Counted from the first letter of the stretch, positions 44,911-54,743 are shown. The stretch is 64,000 bases of DNA from Asinibacterium sp. OR53 (GCF_000515315.1 NZ_KI911562.1:186001-250000), one strand, 5' to 3'. Notes: generated by a model from the letters alone, not told the origin. A program made the numbers and translations.

Positions 44911-47511
44911 TTAAAAAAGCATATCCGCGATCAGCGCCGTCCATCCGGTTTGGTGACTGGCGCCTACTCCATGGGAATCATCGCCATGAAAATACTCATA
45001 AAACAATACCAGCTCTTCGTTGCCTGGCCGCTCGTAAAACCAGCTGTGCCTGCCATGCACCGGTCTTTTGCCATTGGCGTCTTTGGTAAAGATACGGATC
45101 AACCTTTGGCGCAACTGTGCCGCCACTGCTTCGAGGTTCATAAAATTGCCCGAATGCTGCGGGAATTCAACACGCAGGTCGTTGCCATAGAAGGCGCCGT
45201 ATTTTTCTATGGATTTGACCAGTAAATAATTGACGGGCATCCATACCGGACCCCGCCAGTTGGAATTGCCGCCGAACAATCCGGAAGTGGAATCGCCCGG
45301 ATCGTAGCTCACTTCATAATCGTTGCCTTCGATGCTTATCCGGTAAGGATGGTCTCTATAATATTGGGAAAGCGCACGCACCCCGCCGGGTGAGAGGAAT
45401 TCCGATTCATCCAGCAGTTTAGTTAACAACGCCGTTAACTTATCTGTATCGACCAGGGAGAAGAGCAGCGTATCCGGATCTTTTCTTTCTGCATAGGCTT
45501 TATAATGATGGATGGTTTCTTCATAATGATTGAACCAGTTCCTTCTTTTTTCAAAACCCGGCAAACGGCTGCACTGCTCTTTGGTCAGTATCGACACTGC
45601 AAACAGAGGCACCAACCCTACCGCCGACCTGATCTTCAGCGGCACGGGCGCTTTTCCGTATAAGCTCAGCACATCGTAAAAAAAACGATCTCCTTCGTCC
45701 CACAGGCCCAGGTGATTGGCGGCATCGGCAATCAATATAAAATGCTCATAAAACTTGGTGACCATGTCTTCAAAAGCCGGATCTTCTGTGGCAATCTCAA
45801 CGGCCATATCAAACAAATGCAGTGCATACATGGCCATCCATGCAGTGGCATCCGTTTGTTCCAGCTCCACTTCATCGGGCAACTGGCTGCTGCGGTTGAA
45901 GACGCCGATATTATCTAACCCTAAAAAACCTCCGCTGAAAATATTATTCCCGCTCAGGTCTTTACGGTTCACCCACCAGGTAAAATTCACTACCAGCTTC
46001 TGGAAGATCTTTTTAAGGAATAGGGTATCGCCCTTTCCTGTTCTTCGCTTTTCTATCTCATATACCTGCAACGCCGCAAAAGCCTGTACCGGCGGATTCA
46101 CATCGCTGAAATTCCATTCATAAGCCGGCATTTGTCCGTTCGGGTTCATATACCATTCCCTCGTAAGCAATATCAATTGATGCTTGGCAAACTGCGGATC
46201 AATGATGGCCATGGGTATGCAATGAAAAGCCAGGTCCCAGGCCGCATACCAGGGATATTCCCATTTATCTGGCATGAGGATCACATCGGCGTTCTTGATG
46301 TTCTTCCAGCCGGCATTCCGGCCTTGCTGTCTGGCTGCGGCAGCCGGACTGACGCCGTCCGACGACGCCAGCCAGTCTTCTACATCGTAATGATAATATT
46401 GTTTGCTCCAAAGCAGACTGGCGAAGGCTTTGCGCTGCAGGGCGGCAAGAGAAGGATCTGTTTGCGCGGGGAAGACTGACCGGTAGAAATCATCCGCCTC
46501 CTGTTGGCGCGCTGCAAACAATTGCGGCAGCCGCTCATCAAAAGGCGTTTCGGTTTGATGGCTTGTAATGCGCGCATAGATCAACTGGCTGGCGCCGGGT
46601 GCAATGGTTAGTTCATATACAGCCGCACATTTGGTACCCGTTGCTTGTTGCGCCAGCAGTTCCCTGTTCTTGCCATGTATCACCGCATCATGAAAAGCAT
46701 CTTTGACAAAAGGCGATGGGTTGGGCCGGCCGAACAAGCGTTCCGTATTGGTCTCATTTTCTGTAAAGAAGATGGCTTGTGGTTGTTGCACATAATAGTA
46801 ATAGGTACCAAGGTCTTCGTGAGTCGCCTTTACCGTTTGTTCGTTGATCCGTTGCAGTTGCGGTTTTTGTTGCATCTGGCCATACTGCCATTTGTTGAAG
46901 AACCATAGTGTGGGCAACACAGTTATAGTAGCGGCATCCTTGCCTTTGTTGGCAACCTCTATGCAGACGGAAATATCTTCGCTGTTTTGTTTGGCATACG
47001 TAACCGATACATCGAAATAAGCATCCTGGTCGAAAATGCCTGTATCGAGCAATTCATACTCTTCTTCGAATTTATTTCTGTGCTTATTGGTGCTAACAAG
47101 CTCTTCATAAGGAAATGCCTGTTGCGGATACTTGTACAGGTATTTCATATAATAATGCGAAGGCAGGTTATCGAGGTAATAATACAGTTCCTTAACGTCT
47201 TCGCCGTGATTGCCTTCGTTATTGGTGAGTCCGAACAGGCGCTCTTTCAGTATGGGGTCTTTGCCGTTCCACAACGCCACCGCAAAGCACAATTGCTGCC
47301 GGTAATCCGATATACCGGCGAGCCCGTCTTCTCCCCACCTGTACACGCGGCTGCGGGCATGGTCGTGCGGGAAATAATTCCACGCATCGCCGTTTTCGCT
47401 ATAGTCTTCCCGAACAGTGCCCCATTGTCTTTCGCTGAGGTAAGGGCCCCATTCTTCCAACGGCACTTCCTTACCGGCATTCTTTTCTAACCGTTCCTGT
47501 TCTGCTGTCAT
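44911..47511 (-). CDS. GH63-like glucosidase (mannosyl-oligosaccharide glucosidase family)
   Basis: 866 residues, no signal peptide visible, so cytoplasmic. The sequence follows the MGH1/GH63 pattern: [20 protein letters not shown] near the start, then [64 protein letters not shown] and a C-terminal [20 protein letters not shown]. The (alpha/alpha)6 barrel family hydrolyses alpha-glucosidic bonds; bacterial relatives act on small glucosides or glucosylglycerate. It is between an SDR (glucose dehydrogenase-like) and a ClC gene; an osmolyte role is possible. Confidence 0.82.
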   Translation of the reverse strand: MTAEQERLEKNAGKEVPLEEWGPYLSERQWGTVREDYSENGDAWNYFPHDHARSRVYRWGEDGLAGISDYRQQLCFAVALWNGKDPILKERLFGLTNNEGNHGEDVKELYYYLDNLPSHYYMKYLYKYPQQAFPYEELVSTNKHRNKFEEEYELLDTGIFDQDAYFDVSVTYAKQNSEDISVCIEVANKGKDAATITVLPTLWFFNKWQYGQMQQKPQLQRINEQTVKATHEDLGTYYYYVQQPQAIFFTENETNTERLFGRPNPSPFVKDAFHDAVIHGKNRELLAQQATGTKCAAVYELTIAPGASQLIYARITSHQTETPFDERLPQLFAARQQEADDFYRSVFPAQTDPSLAALQRKAFASLLWSKQYYHYDVEDWLASSDGVSPAAAARQQGRNAGWKNIKNADVILMPDKWEYPWYAAWDLAFHCIPMAIIDPQFAKHQLILLTREWYMNPNGQMPAYEWNFSDVNPPVQAFAALQVYEIEKRRTGKGDTLFLKKIFQKLVVNFTWWVNRKDLSGNNIFSGGFLGLDNIGVFNRSSQLPDEVELEQTDATAWMAMYALHLFDMAVEIATEDPAFEDMVTKFYEHFILIADAANHLGLWDEGDRFFYDVLSLYGKAPVPLKIRSAVGLVPLFAVSILTKEQCSRLPGFEKRRNWFNHYEETIHHYKAYAERKDPDTLLFSLVDTDKLTALLTKLLDESEFLSPGGVRALSQYYRDHPYRISIEGNDYEVSYDPGDSTSGLFGGNSNWRGPVWMPVNYLLVKSIEKYGAFYGNDLRVEFPQHSGNFMNLEAVAAQLRQRLIRIFTKDANGKRPVHGRHSWFYERPGNEELVLFYEYFHGDDSHGVGASHQTGWTALIADMLF

Positions 47512-47525
47512 ACAACTTATTTGAG

Positions 47526-48335
47526 TTATCCATTGGTGGAGAAGCCGGGATAGAGGGTCATGCCGCCATCACAGAAAACAGTGGTGCCGGTAATATAATC
47601 CGATTCGTCGCTTGCCAGCCAGGCCGCCAGTTTACCAATGTCTTCCGGTTGGCCGATGCGGTTATAGGGTATCAGTGTGAGTAGTTTGTTCAGCGCTTCG
47701 GGTGTTTCCCAGGCGGCGCGGTTGATGGGTGTTTGAATGGCGCCGGGGCCGATGCTGTTGACACGGATCTTTTTAGGCGCCAGCTCCTGCGCCATGCTTT
47801 TCATCAATAACATGATACCGCCCTTGGAGCTGGCATAGTTCACATGACCGCCCCAGGGGATGACTTCGTGTACGCTGCTCATGCAAATGATCTTGCCGGC
47901 GGCAACACTTCTCTCAGGTACAATGCCCCTGCGTAAAAACTCGCGCACCGCCTCTCTTGCACAAAGGAACTGCCCGGTAAGGTTGATATCGATGACCAGT
48001 TGCCAATCGGCGAGCGACATATTTTCAAAAGGGGAATCTTTTTGCAAGCCGGCATTGTTCACCAGTATATCGATGGTACCGAATTGCTTGTACATAGTTT
48101 GGAACATGGCCTGTACCTGGTCTTCCTTGCTCACATCTGCCTGCAAAGCAATAGCCGTACCACCATTGTTTTTGATTTCTGTTACAACGGCTTCTGCTGC
48201 TTCGGGATGGGTTACATAATTGACCACCACATTGGCGCCATCATTTGCCAGCGCAATAGCTACGGCTTTACCGATACCGCTGTTGGCGCCTGTAACCAGG
48301 GCGGACTGACCTTTTAGTTTGGGATTGGGATTCAT
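47526..48335 (-). CDS. SDR oxidoreductase, glucose 1-dehydrogenase-like
   Basis: 269 residues. ALVTGANSGIGKAVAIALAN (cofactor), NNAG, catalytic Ser (MSSVHEV), Tyr-x3-Lys in YASSKGG and the IGPGAIQTPIN and FCDGGMTLYPGF ends are those of bacterial glucose/polyol dehydrogenases. It starts 36 bases after the SemiSWEET gene and ends 14 bases before the glucosidase gene, so the three may act on one sugar. Confidence 0.87.
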   Translation of the reverse strand: MNPNPKLKGQSALVTGANSGIGKAVAIALANDGANVVVNYVTHPEAAEAVVTEIKNNGGTAIALQADVSKEDQVQAMFQTMYKQFGTIDILVNNAGLQKDSPFENMSLADWQLVIDINLTGQFLCAREAVREFLRRGIVPERSVAAGKIICMSSVHEVIPWGGHVNYASSKGGIMLLMKSMAQELAPKKIRVNSIGPGAIQTPINRAAWETPEALNKLLTLIPYNRIGQPEDIGKLAAWLASDESDYITGTTVFCDGGMTLYPGFSTNG

Positions 48336-48371
48336 GCGGAAGAATTAAGGTTCGATGATGCTGATGCTTGT

Positions 48372-48626
48372 TTAATGGTATTTGATCTTATATACAAGAA
48401 TGATCAACGCAAAAATCAATGTGACTCCATTGGCTGCAGTAACCGGAATATTGGAAGTAAAAAGACCGAAGAGCAACCACAACAAAGTGCCGAAAGTGAA
48501 CAAGCCATACATGGAAAGCGAGATACCCGAAGTATCGCGGGTTCTGATTGTTTTAATGGCCTGGGGAAGAAAAGAGACCGTGGTGCAAAAAGCCGCTGCA
48601 AGTCCCAATAGGGTTATCGGATTCAT
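48372..48626 (-). CDS. SemiSWEET sugar transporter
   Basis: 84 residues with three membrane helices (about 4-22, 38-58, 61-81). FLPQAIKTIRTRD contains the PQ motif (Pro21-Gln22) and SGISLSMYGLFTFGTLLW is the second-helix signature. SemiSWEETs dimerise and passively carry mono- or disaccharides across the inner membrane. Upstream of a sugar dehydrogenase and a glucosidase gene. Confidence 0.9.
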   Translation of the reverse strand: MNPITLLGLAAAFCTTVSFLPQAIKTIRTRDTSGISLSMYGLFTFGTLLWLLFGLFTSNIPVTAANGVTLIFALIILVYKIKYH

Positions 48627-48704
48627 CGCTGGTTTTCAGGGAAGATAAGGCATTGTTACGCATTGCACAACAAAGGATATGAAAAAATAACTTTGATCCG
48701 GCTG

Positions 48705-51227
48705 TTATAATCGCTGCATCAGGTACCTTTTGCTGGTTTCAGCTAAGAGAATATAGATGGCAACAATGACCAGGTCTGCAATAATGATATGCACCGGTAA
48801 CGGGTACAGGCTGAAAAACTTCCCTACCGGTAAATAGGGAATGAGAAAAGTGATGATGCAACAGCAGACAGCGGTAAGCAGCAGGTATTTGGAAGGTTTG
48901 CTTTTTATGAACGGACGTCTTGTTCTGATGATCAATACAATCAATGCTTGCGTAAGCAGGCTTTCCAGGAACCAGGCAGACCTGAACTGTGCAGGTGATG
49001 AATGGAACACGAACAATAAAACAAAAAAAGTCAGGAAGTCGAACATCGAGCTCAGCGTACCGAATACCATCATAAAACGTTTGATATACCTGATATCCCA
49101 GGTGCGCGGTTTCGCAACCAGTTCATCGTCTACATTATCGGAAGAGATACTGATAAACGGAAAATCAGATAAAAAATTATTCAGCAGTACCTGCACGGGC
49201 AATAAAGGCAGGAATGGCAGCAGGAGCGATGCAATGGCCATGCTGAGCATGCAACCAAAATTGGTACTGGTGGCCACGAATAAATATTTGAGGGTATTCA
49301 TGAATGTTTTGCGGCCCTCCAGTACGCCTTCGCGCAAAACATCGATGTCCTTATCCAACAAAACCAGGTCAGCCGCTTCTTTGGCTACTTCAACCGCAGT
49401 ATCGACAGATATGCCTACATCAGCGGCTTTCAGGGCGTTGGCGTCGTTGATGCCATCTCCCAGGTAGCCTACGGCATGTCCGGCTCTTTGCAGGGCTTTT
49501 ACAATCCGTTCTTTTTCTGCGGGGATGATCTCCGCAAAAATATCCGTATCCAGCGCTTTCTGTTGCAAGGCTTCATCGGTGAGATTGGCCAGGTCTGACG
49601 AGGTTACGATTTTATCCGGTGAAAGTTGCATAGCCGAGGCAATATGCTTCGCAGCCAGGCGGTTATCGCCTGTAATAACTTTCAATGCAATACCTGTATT
49701 GCGCAAAGCAGTGATGGATTCAACGATACCCTTCTTAGGCGGGTCGTACAATACAATGAACCCGAGGAATACCATGTCTTTTTCATCGTCTTTACCGATA
49801 CGGGTAGTACCTGTAATATTTTTATAGCAAACCCCAATCACCCGGAAGCCATTGCCGCTTAATGCAGCAAAGCGCTGTTTCAACTCATCCTTTACTTCTT
49901 CGATCGTACACCGGCTGACCCCTGCCCTTTCACAAAAGCTGCAAACCTGCAGGATATTGTCCACCGCTCCTTTGGTGATCAGGAGCTGCTCATCCCCGAA
50001 ACTTACCGCCACACTCAGGCGCTTCCGTATGAAATCGTACGGCAATTCATCACACTTGGTGTAACCGGTAATATCCACTTCTTTTACCTGTCTTATGGCA
50101 TCGTCCATAGGATTGGAAAAACCGGTTTCAAAATAAGCATTGAGGTAAGCATACAGCCACGCTTTATCGCTTCTGTTGCCGTTGAGATCGATGACCGATT
50201 CTATTTGTACCGCTCCTTCGGTGATGGTGCCCGTTTTATCGCTGCAAAGGATATCGATTTCTCCCAGGTTCTGAATGGCGCTTAATTTTTTTACGATCAC
50301 TTTTTTAGCGGCCATTCGTTTGGCTCCTGCAGACAGGGTGATGGTAGTAATAACGGGTAACAATTCCGGTGTTAACCCTATGGCCAACGCAAGTGCAAAA
50401 AGAATGGAATCGATAAAGGGTTTGTGGAGAATGATATTGAAGATCAAAATGGCGCCCGTTGCTATGATGGTTAGGCGCATCAACAGGTACCCGAATTTCA
50501 TGATGCCTATTTCAAAAGCATTGACAGACATCTCGCTTTCGAGTGAGGAAGCTATTTTTCCCAACTCGGTATATTTGCCTGCATTGGCGGTTAACACAAC
50601 AGCGCTGCCGCTGACCACACTGCTGCCTTTGAATACCGAATTGCCGACAGCACTTAGTGGAGCATCGGGTTTACAGGTGCCGCTGTTTTTTTCTACCGGA
50701 AAAGCTTCTCCCGTTAAGATGGATTCATTTACATGCAGGTTGTTCGACTCAAGTATCAATGCATCGGAAGGGATCATACAGCCGGCGCTCAATAACACAA
50801 TATCTCCTGTTACCACTTCGTCTGCCGGGATCTCTTCTTCTTTGCCCTCTCTCCGTACCCACACTTTGCTGTGTACCAGTGCGCGCAGTTTTTCAACGGC
50901 CCTGCCGGCATTCCGTTCCTGGAAAAAGCCGAATATACCGGTTGACAATAATACGATCAGTACAATGATCCCGTCTGAATATTCCTTCAGGATCAGCGAA
51001 AGAAAGACGGCAAAGATCAATAACAGGACCAGCGGGTTTTTGTATTGCGCCAGCAGCAGTTTGGCATCCCGGCGCCAGGGTTGCACAACTTTGTTCGCTT
51101 TTCTTTGCCGGCTCAGGCGGGCATTCGCTTCATTTTCACTTAAACCAGGTAAACCGGATCCGGTTCTTTTGAAAAGTGTTTCCTGGTCAATACTCCAGAA
51201 ATGTGCTATCAGGTCTTCGTTCAGCAT
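48705..51227 (-). CDS. mgtA: Magnesium-translocating P-type ATPase
   Basis: 840 residues, P3B-type. Actuator TGEAFPVEK (172-180), phosphorylation site Asp330 in CSDKTGT, hinge GDGINDANALKAADVG, and PELLPVI in transmembrane helix 4 are all present, as is the MgtA/MgtB-type C-terminus with several membrane helices. It imports Mg2+ down or with the potential at ATP cost. It starts after the PNPOx-like gene by 35 bases. No Mg2+ riboswitch-like leader was recognised upstream. Confidence 0.92.
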   Translation of the reverse strand: MLNEDLIAHFWSIDQETLFKRTGSGLPGLSENEANARLSRQRKANKVVQPWRRDAKLLLAQYKNPLVLLLIFAVFLSLILKEYSDGIIVLIVLLSTGIFGFFQERNAGRAVEKLRALVHSKVWVRREGKEEEIPADEVVTGDIVLLSAGCMIPSDALILESNNLHVNESILTGEAFPVEKNSGTCKPDAPLSAVGNSVFKGSSVVSGSAVVLTANAGKYTELGKIASSLESEMSVNAFEIGIMKFGYLLMRLTIIATGAILIFNIILHKPFIDSILFALALAIGLTPELLPVITTITLSAGAKRMAAKKVIVKKLSAIQNLGEIDILCSDKTGTITEGAVQIESVIDLNGNRSDKAWLYAYLNAYFETGFSNPMDDAIRQVKEVDITGYTKCDELPYDFIRKRLSVAVSFGDEQLLITKGAVDNILQVCSFCERAGVSRCTIEEVKDELKQRFAALSGNGFRVIGVCYKNITGTTRIGKDDEKDMVFLGFIVLYDPPKKGIVESITALRNTGIALKVITGDNRLAAKHIASAMQLSPDKIVTSSDLANLTDEALQQKALDTDIFAEIIPAEKERIVKALQRAGHAVGYLGDGINDANALKAADVGISVDTAVEVAKEAADLVLLDKDIDVLREGVLEGRKTFMNTLKYLFVATSTNFGCMLSMAIASLLLPFLPLLPVQVLLNNFLSDFPFISISSDNVDDELVAKPRTWDIRYIKRFMMVFGTLSSMFDFLTFFVLLFVFHSSPAQFRSAWFLESLLTQALIVLIIRTRRPFIKSKPSKYLLLTAVCCCIITFLIPYLPVGKFFSLYPLPVHIIIADLVIVAIYILLAETSKRYLMQRL

Positions 51228-51262
51228 AGGCTTCTGTTACGATAACGGAACAGAGGTCGCTT

Positions 51263-51712
51263 TTATTGTTTTTCAAATCTCCCTGTTGCTTCCTGGATCC
51301 TGATACGGTACAAGACAGTTTTGACCCTTGTACTGTCATCCACTTTCGTTTTTGTTTCGTGTTCGTGCGGGTGGATGGTGCTGCTGGTGGACAAAGGAAA
51401 TACGCGGTCAAAAAGAATTTCCCTTGCCTTTTTTGCTTCCGCCCCTTCCAGTTCTTCAAACTTTCCGTAAATGACCACGCTTTGCCAATTGCGCATATCG
51501 GTTATCATGTCGACCTCGAAACAAACTTTCGGATTCTTGCGAAGGATGTCCAGCTTTTTCCCTTCGTTTGTTTGTCCGTAAATAAAATCACCGTCGTACG
51601 CATAGGTTACAGGGGTGATATAGGGCTCTTTCCCGTTACTGCAGGCGAGCCTGCCGATTACCTGGCTATGCAGGATGTTTGTTATAGCCGCTTCTTTCAG
51701 TTCACCTAACAT
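51263..51712 (-). CDS. Pyridoxamine 5'-phosphate oxidase-like flavin protein
   Basis: 149 residues. IGRLACSNGKEPYITPVTYA then YDGDFIYGQTNEGKKLDILR and NPKVCFEVD, NWQSVVIYGKFEEL form the split beta-barrel FMN-binding pattern (general stress / NimA-like branch). It probably binds FMN, F420-like cofactor or haem and acts in detoxification. First gene of the minus-strand train; its promoter must lie in 51713-51886, a spacer shared with the divergent osmC-like remnant. Confidence 0.8.
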   Translation of the reverse strand: MLGELKEAAITNILHSQVIGRLACSNGKEPYITPVTYAYDGDFIYGQTNEGKKLDILRKNPKVCFEVDMITDMRNWQSVVIYGKFEELEGAEAKKAREILFDRVFPLSTSSTIHPHEHETKTKVDDSTRVKTVLYRIRIQEATGRFEKQ

Positions 51713-51886
51713 GGGTTGCTGTTTTAAGATTGTGGTTCAAATGTACCCGCAGTCCGGCGCCCTTTTCATGACAACAATCAAATCAACTGGTGATGATTGT
51801 CACTGACTGTTGGATTTCTGGCCAGGCTTCTGTAATTTGGCTTTAGCGGTAAGTCCATTACATATAGTTATGCTTATTTAAATATC

Positions 51887-52168
51887 ATGACAGATAAATC
51901 AATTGTGAAAGAACGACAGCAACCGTTAATGAGCACTTATCTTGAAAACCCCGGTGCTGCCTGGATTACAGATGTAGCTATTATAGAGGGAAAAGACCTT
52001 AACGATCCGCTTCATACTTCCGTCTCGATTAACGAGGAACTTACATTAGATTTTCCAATAGGAGTACATAGGGCTGTTGGCGGCTATCACGATTTCCCCA
52101 ATCCGGGCGACTTACTTTGCGCTGCAACTACTTCTTTGAAAAGGCTCAGTTTTTTTATTCGAAAATGA
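51887..52168 (+). pseudogene. Truncated OsmC-family protein
   Basis: 93 residues starting ATG 51887. The first 75 or so match an OsmC/Ohr-like N-terminal half (AWITDVAIIEGKDLNDPLHT, then LDFPIGVHRAVGGYHDFPNP and GDLLCAAT). Full OsmC-like proteins are 130-180 residues and continue with an ASC peroxidatic cysteine; here the frame reads TTSLKRLSFFIRK and stops, so the cysteine and the dimer half are gone. The break lies near 52133-52140, at the edge of the AbiE region. Catalytic function is most likely lost. Confidence 0.65.
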
Positions 52169-52175
52169 TAAGGCT

Positions 52176-52319
52176 TCATTCATACATTACTTCATATTGA
52201 GTTATTCGATTGCTTACATCTTCTGTAACAATTCTTTTAATATCTGCAAGCATTTGACTCATATACGGGAGTTTGTATTGTTTTACTAAGTCAATGTGTT
52301 CTGAATATGTCTTTGGTAA
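52176..52319 (-). other. In-frame coding-like extension after the abiEii stop
   Basis: After the abiEii TAA (52320-52322) the same frame stays open for 47 codons (LPKTYSEHIDLVKQYKLPYM..., ending EVMYE) before TGA 52176. Composition is coding-like. It may be the rest of an originally longer AbiEii, now cut by a nonsense change, or a separate short protein from ATG at residue 20. It ends 8 bases from the truncated osmC-like gene. Confidence 0.4.
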
Positions 52320-53174
52320 TTATTGTATCTCTTGGGAAATCCCCTTTGCTAAATTTGTAAGCCATTTCATTACCTGTATTACATTCATATTTGTTTCCTG
52401 GCTCATATTCCTGACAAAAGCACTATCTCCTTGTAGTTGTATTTGTTTTTCCAGGATCAGGTTTACCCTTTCAAGTAACGGGTTATTAAGTCTGATAATT
52501 TTTCTTATTTCTCGACCAATTACTATAGCTGCAATTTCCTGTAAGCTTTGTTCATTGAAAGTTGCCTCATCTGTCATAAACAGATCTAGGTTTTCATCGC
52601 TGTAAATCAAGTCTGAATGAAGATCAAAGAAATGGTTGATGATGTTGGCAATATCCCTTGAATCCTTAAGCCTTTGATCCGGTCTGTCGTCAAATGCAAT
52701 GAGTTTCAATAATACAATGGAAGGGAGCGTAGCCACCTGGAATGTATGTCCTGTTTCCATGATTACTTCCTGTGTACCGGTATCATATACTTCTTTAAAC
52801 CCGTTAACTTTTATACTTGTCAACCCTGCACCCTCCAGTTGTATGCTGTCATCTATTTCAATTTCACCAAAAGGAAGAATATCGACCTGCACACCACCCA
52901 GTGTAATCATAACAAAGGAATTCGCTTTTGTTTCTTGAAAATGTTTATGATCTTTGAGGTATTGTCTTACTGTTTCATACTCGGCCTTACTTCCCACCAT
53001 TGCCGCGAAATCAACATCTTTTGTTTTCCTGAACTCTTTGTTTCCCCGTGCATACCAGATATCCCGTGCAATCGCACCTATCAGATAATAATCAATGTTT
53101 AAATGTTTGAATACTTCTTCCAACGCATCAAAAACTTCTTTTAATTCCCCTTCCTTAACGTCGTTCAAATTCAT
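52320..53174 (-). CDS. abiEii: AbiEii-like nucleotidyltransferase toxin (type IV TA)
   Basis: 284 residues, ATG 53174, overlapping abiEi by 20 bases. The nucleotidyltransferase core is YYLIGAIARDIWYARGN with FRKTKDVDFAAMV (Lys-x-Asp-x-Asp-type aspartates) about residues 28-62, then VQVDILPFGEIE with the third acidic site, and LLKLIAFDDRPDQRLKDSRD later. AbiEii toxins transfer nucleotides and, when free, stop growth, giving phage abortive infection. An in-frame extension follows the stop. Confidence 0.85.
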   Translation of the reverse strand: MNLNDVKEGELKEVFDALEEVFKHLNIDYYLIGAIARDIWYARGNKEFRKTKDVDFAAMVGSKAEYETVRQYLKDHKHFQETKANSFVMITLGGVQVDILPFGEIEIDDSIQLEGAGLTSIKVNGFKEVYDTGTQEVIMETGHTFQVATLPSIVLLKLIAFDDRPDQRLKDSRDIANIINHFFDLHSDLIYSDENLDLFMTDEATFNEQSLQEIAAIVIGREIRKIIRLNNPLLERVNLILEKQIQLQGDSAFVRNMSQETNMNVIQVMKWLTNLAKGISQEIQ

Positions 53175-54171
53175 CTCTTAAATATTTATCGTAAATGATT
53201 TGTGCAGTTTCTATACATCTTGGATCATCTGTTATTACCAGGTCAGCATATACCAGTATCAGTGGGGCGGTATTCAAATTATCTTCAGCAATAAATTTTT
53301 CGTTCCAGAACTTTCTATATATCTCTATATTTCCTTTCGCATCAGGAATAAACTTGAATCTGCGTAACATATCAGTTTTGACGAGTGTAGTGTACAGCGT
53401 ATAAATTTCCGGGTGTAGGTATTTCGTTATTCTTTCTGCTGCTGGTTCTCCACCTACAGTTATTTCATCATTAATAAATGCAGGGCCGAAAAGGTTATGT
53501 GCAGTGTCATTATTAGTAAACCTGAAATTACCTATGAGCAGCGCCGGTTTAAGTATTTCCCGGTATCCCGCTATCCATCTTTCCAGCAATGCCTTTTTAT
53601 TTTGAAGTAGGCATTTTCTATCATCCATCCGCAATATGTAACCTGCTTCTTTTAATCCATCAATGATATATTTGATATTACCTAAAGCTATGCCTGTGAT
53701 TTCTGCGGTCTGGCGGTAAGGTTGATTGAGTGCATGTTCGTTTAGCATCAGGTAAAAAACCGCTTTCAAACCTGTTTTGGTAAATGCCCGGTTGGTCACC
53801 GCCTTTTTCTTGTCCTCTTTCTGTTTATTCCCTTCCTGCCATATCATAATATTATCGTGATCAAGGTATATATTGCCTGCTGTATCAAGGTAACCGATGC
53901 CTTTTTTTCGTAACTGTTCTTTCGTAGCCGGGTATATCCGGTCTGCTACAATCATGTAGGGTTCATATTTTTTAGCCCTGGCTTCTATATCGGGTAACTG
54001 GTAGGGTTTTATTTCTTTTTTGATCTCGGCAAAAACACGCATATGCTTATTGCGAAAATCAAAATCTATTTCCCCATCCTCCCGGTAAATTGTAGGTTTG
54101 AACTTCCCTTGAAACCCGGTTTGAGTAAACAGATTATCTAAAGCCTCTATTACAATGTCTTCTGTGTTCAT
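53155..54171 (-). CDS. abiEi: AbiEi-like winged-helix antitoxin (type IV TA)
   Basis: 338 residues. The N-terminal third carries a restriction-nuclease-like DUF (DGEIDFDFRNKHMRVFAEIK) before a winged helix (YRQTAEITGIALGNIKYIID, GLKEAGYILRMDD), and a C-terminal segment (LLERWIAGYREILKPALLIG onwards) characteristic of AbiEi antitoxins (they neutralise by counteracting the toxin and repress the operon). The upstream region has repeated TGAACA half-sites, fitting autorepression. The start codon overlaps one half-site. Confidence 0.82.
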   Translation of the reverse strand: MNTEDIVIEALDNLFTQTGFQGKFKPTIYREDGEIDFDFRNKHMRVFAEIKKEIKPYQLPDIEARAKKYEPYMIVADRIYPATKEQLRKKGIGYLDTAGNIYLDHDNIMIWQEGNKQKEDKKKAVTNRAFTKTGLKAVFYLMLNEHALNQPYRQTAEITGIALGNIKYIIDGLKEAGYILRMDDRKCLLQNKKALLERWIAGYREILKPALLIGNFRFTNNDTAHNLFGPAFINDEITVGGEPAAERITKYLHPEIYTLYTTLVKTDMLRRFKFIPDAKGNIEIYRKFWNEKFIAEDNLNTAPLILVYADLVITDDPRCIETAQIIYDKYLRDEFERR

Positions 54172-54181
54172 TTTTTATTAA

Positions 54182-54300
54182 TGTTCATTTTCAGTGAACA
54201 AGCAAATATAATGAACAAAATGTAAGATAACAATTAAATTATGCGACATGTTCATTTATTTACAATGTTCATTATCAGTGAACAAGTGGTATAAGTGAAC
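54182..54300. promoter_or_regulatory. AbiEi operator array (TGTTCA/TGAACA half-sites)
   Basis: Two almost identical 21-base palindromic units, TGTTCATTTTCAGTGAACA at 54182-54200 and TGTTCATTATCAGTGAACA at 54266-54284, each followed by AG, plus single half-sites near 54212, 54249 and 54295. AbiEi antitoxins bind two inverted repeats upstream of their operon to repress it; the layout fits. The abiEi start codon overlaps another TGTTCA (54165-54170). Confidence 0.65.
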
Positions 54301-54459
54301 AGTACGAATGGGCCTGATGGTGTCGCAAATTGCGATGCCCCGATTTCAGCCTCATTTACAATGAGTTGCATTTGAGGTAAAAAAGCAGGTTGAAATTCTT
54401 GCCTAACATAACACATGATTTCAGGTTAAAATTAGAACCGGAATTACCCTTAGAAAATG

Positions 54460-54480
54460 CATGTTCAAAAACAGAACATG
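54460..54480. promoter_or_regulatory. Further GAACATG inverted repeat
   Basis: CATGTTC (54460-54466) and GAACATG (54474-54480), perfect arms around AAAAACA. It lies in the 54301-54600 spacer, which otherwise holds no gene I can support. It may be an extra AbiEi site or remnant of another regulated module. Confidence 0.4.
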
Positions 54481-54600
54481 TTAATTTACAGTGCGTTGGA
54501 GTATGTTTAGTGAGTCACATTATAAAAAAATTACTACTCATGAATTACTCACTGGAAATATGGGCTTCTATGTACATTTTGAGCGATAGTCAAAAATGAA

Positions 54601-54632
54601 AAAGCCCGTAAACATTGAATTTGCGGGCTTTT
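54601..54632 (-). terminator. Terminator of tRNA-Ser
   Basis: On the minus strand AAAGCCCGCAAA and TTTACGGGCTTT pair (one wobble) around TTCAATG, followed by TTCATTTTTG. It lies 22 bases beyond the tRNA 3' end. The plus strand reading also ends in T-rich DNA, so it may work in both directions. Confidence 0.8.
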
Positions 54633-54653
54633 GCTTCATTTTAAATTGTAACC

Positions 54654-54743
54654 TGGCAGAGAGGAAGGGATTCGAACCCTCGATACGGTTTCCCGTATAC
54701 ACACTTTCCAGGCGTGCTCCTTCAACCACTCGGACACCTCTCT
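54654..54743 (-). tRNA. tRNA-Ser (anticodon GGA)
   Basis: The minus strand begins AGAGAGGTGTCCGAGTGG at 54743; acceptor arms AGAGAGG/CCTCTCT, a long class II variable arm (TACGGGAAACCGTA), GGTTCGAATCC T-arm and an encoded CCA (54654-54656). The anticodon loop CTGGAAA gives anticodon GGA at 54707-54709. The tRNA proper without CCA is 54657-54743. Confidence 0.97.

Noticed and set aside
47526-48335. The SDR as 3-oxoacyl-ACP reductase (FabG)
   Set aside because: FabG-like motifs are shared by many SDRs; the neighbours (SemiSWEET, glucosidase) favour a sugar dehydrogenase and there are no fatty acid genes around.
50275-51303. 342-codon plus-strand frame opposite the Mg2+ ATPase
   Set aside because: Shadow of mgtA, whose P-type ATPase motifs are intact.
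51713-51886. Possible Mg2+-sensing leader for the mgtA unit
   Set aside because: The unit starts with the PNPOx-like gene, and neither this spacer nor the 35 bases before mgtA show the M-box-like structure.
54390-54599. 69-codon plus-strand frame in the AbiE-tRNA spacer
   Set aside because: Starts with TTG, composition is not gene-like, and it overlaps operator-like inverted repeats and reaches the tRNA terminator.
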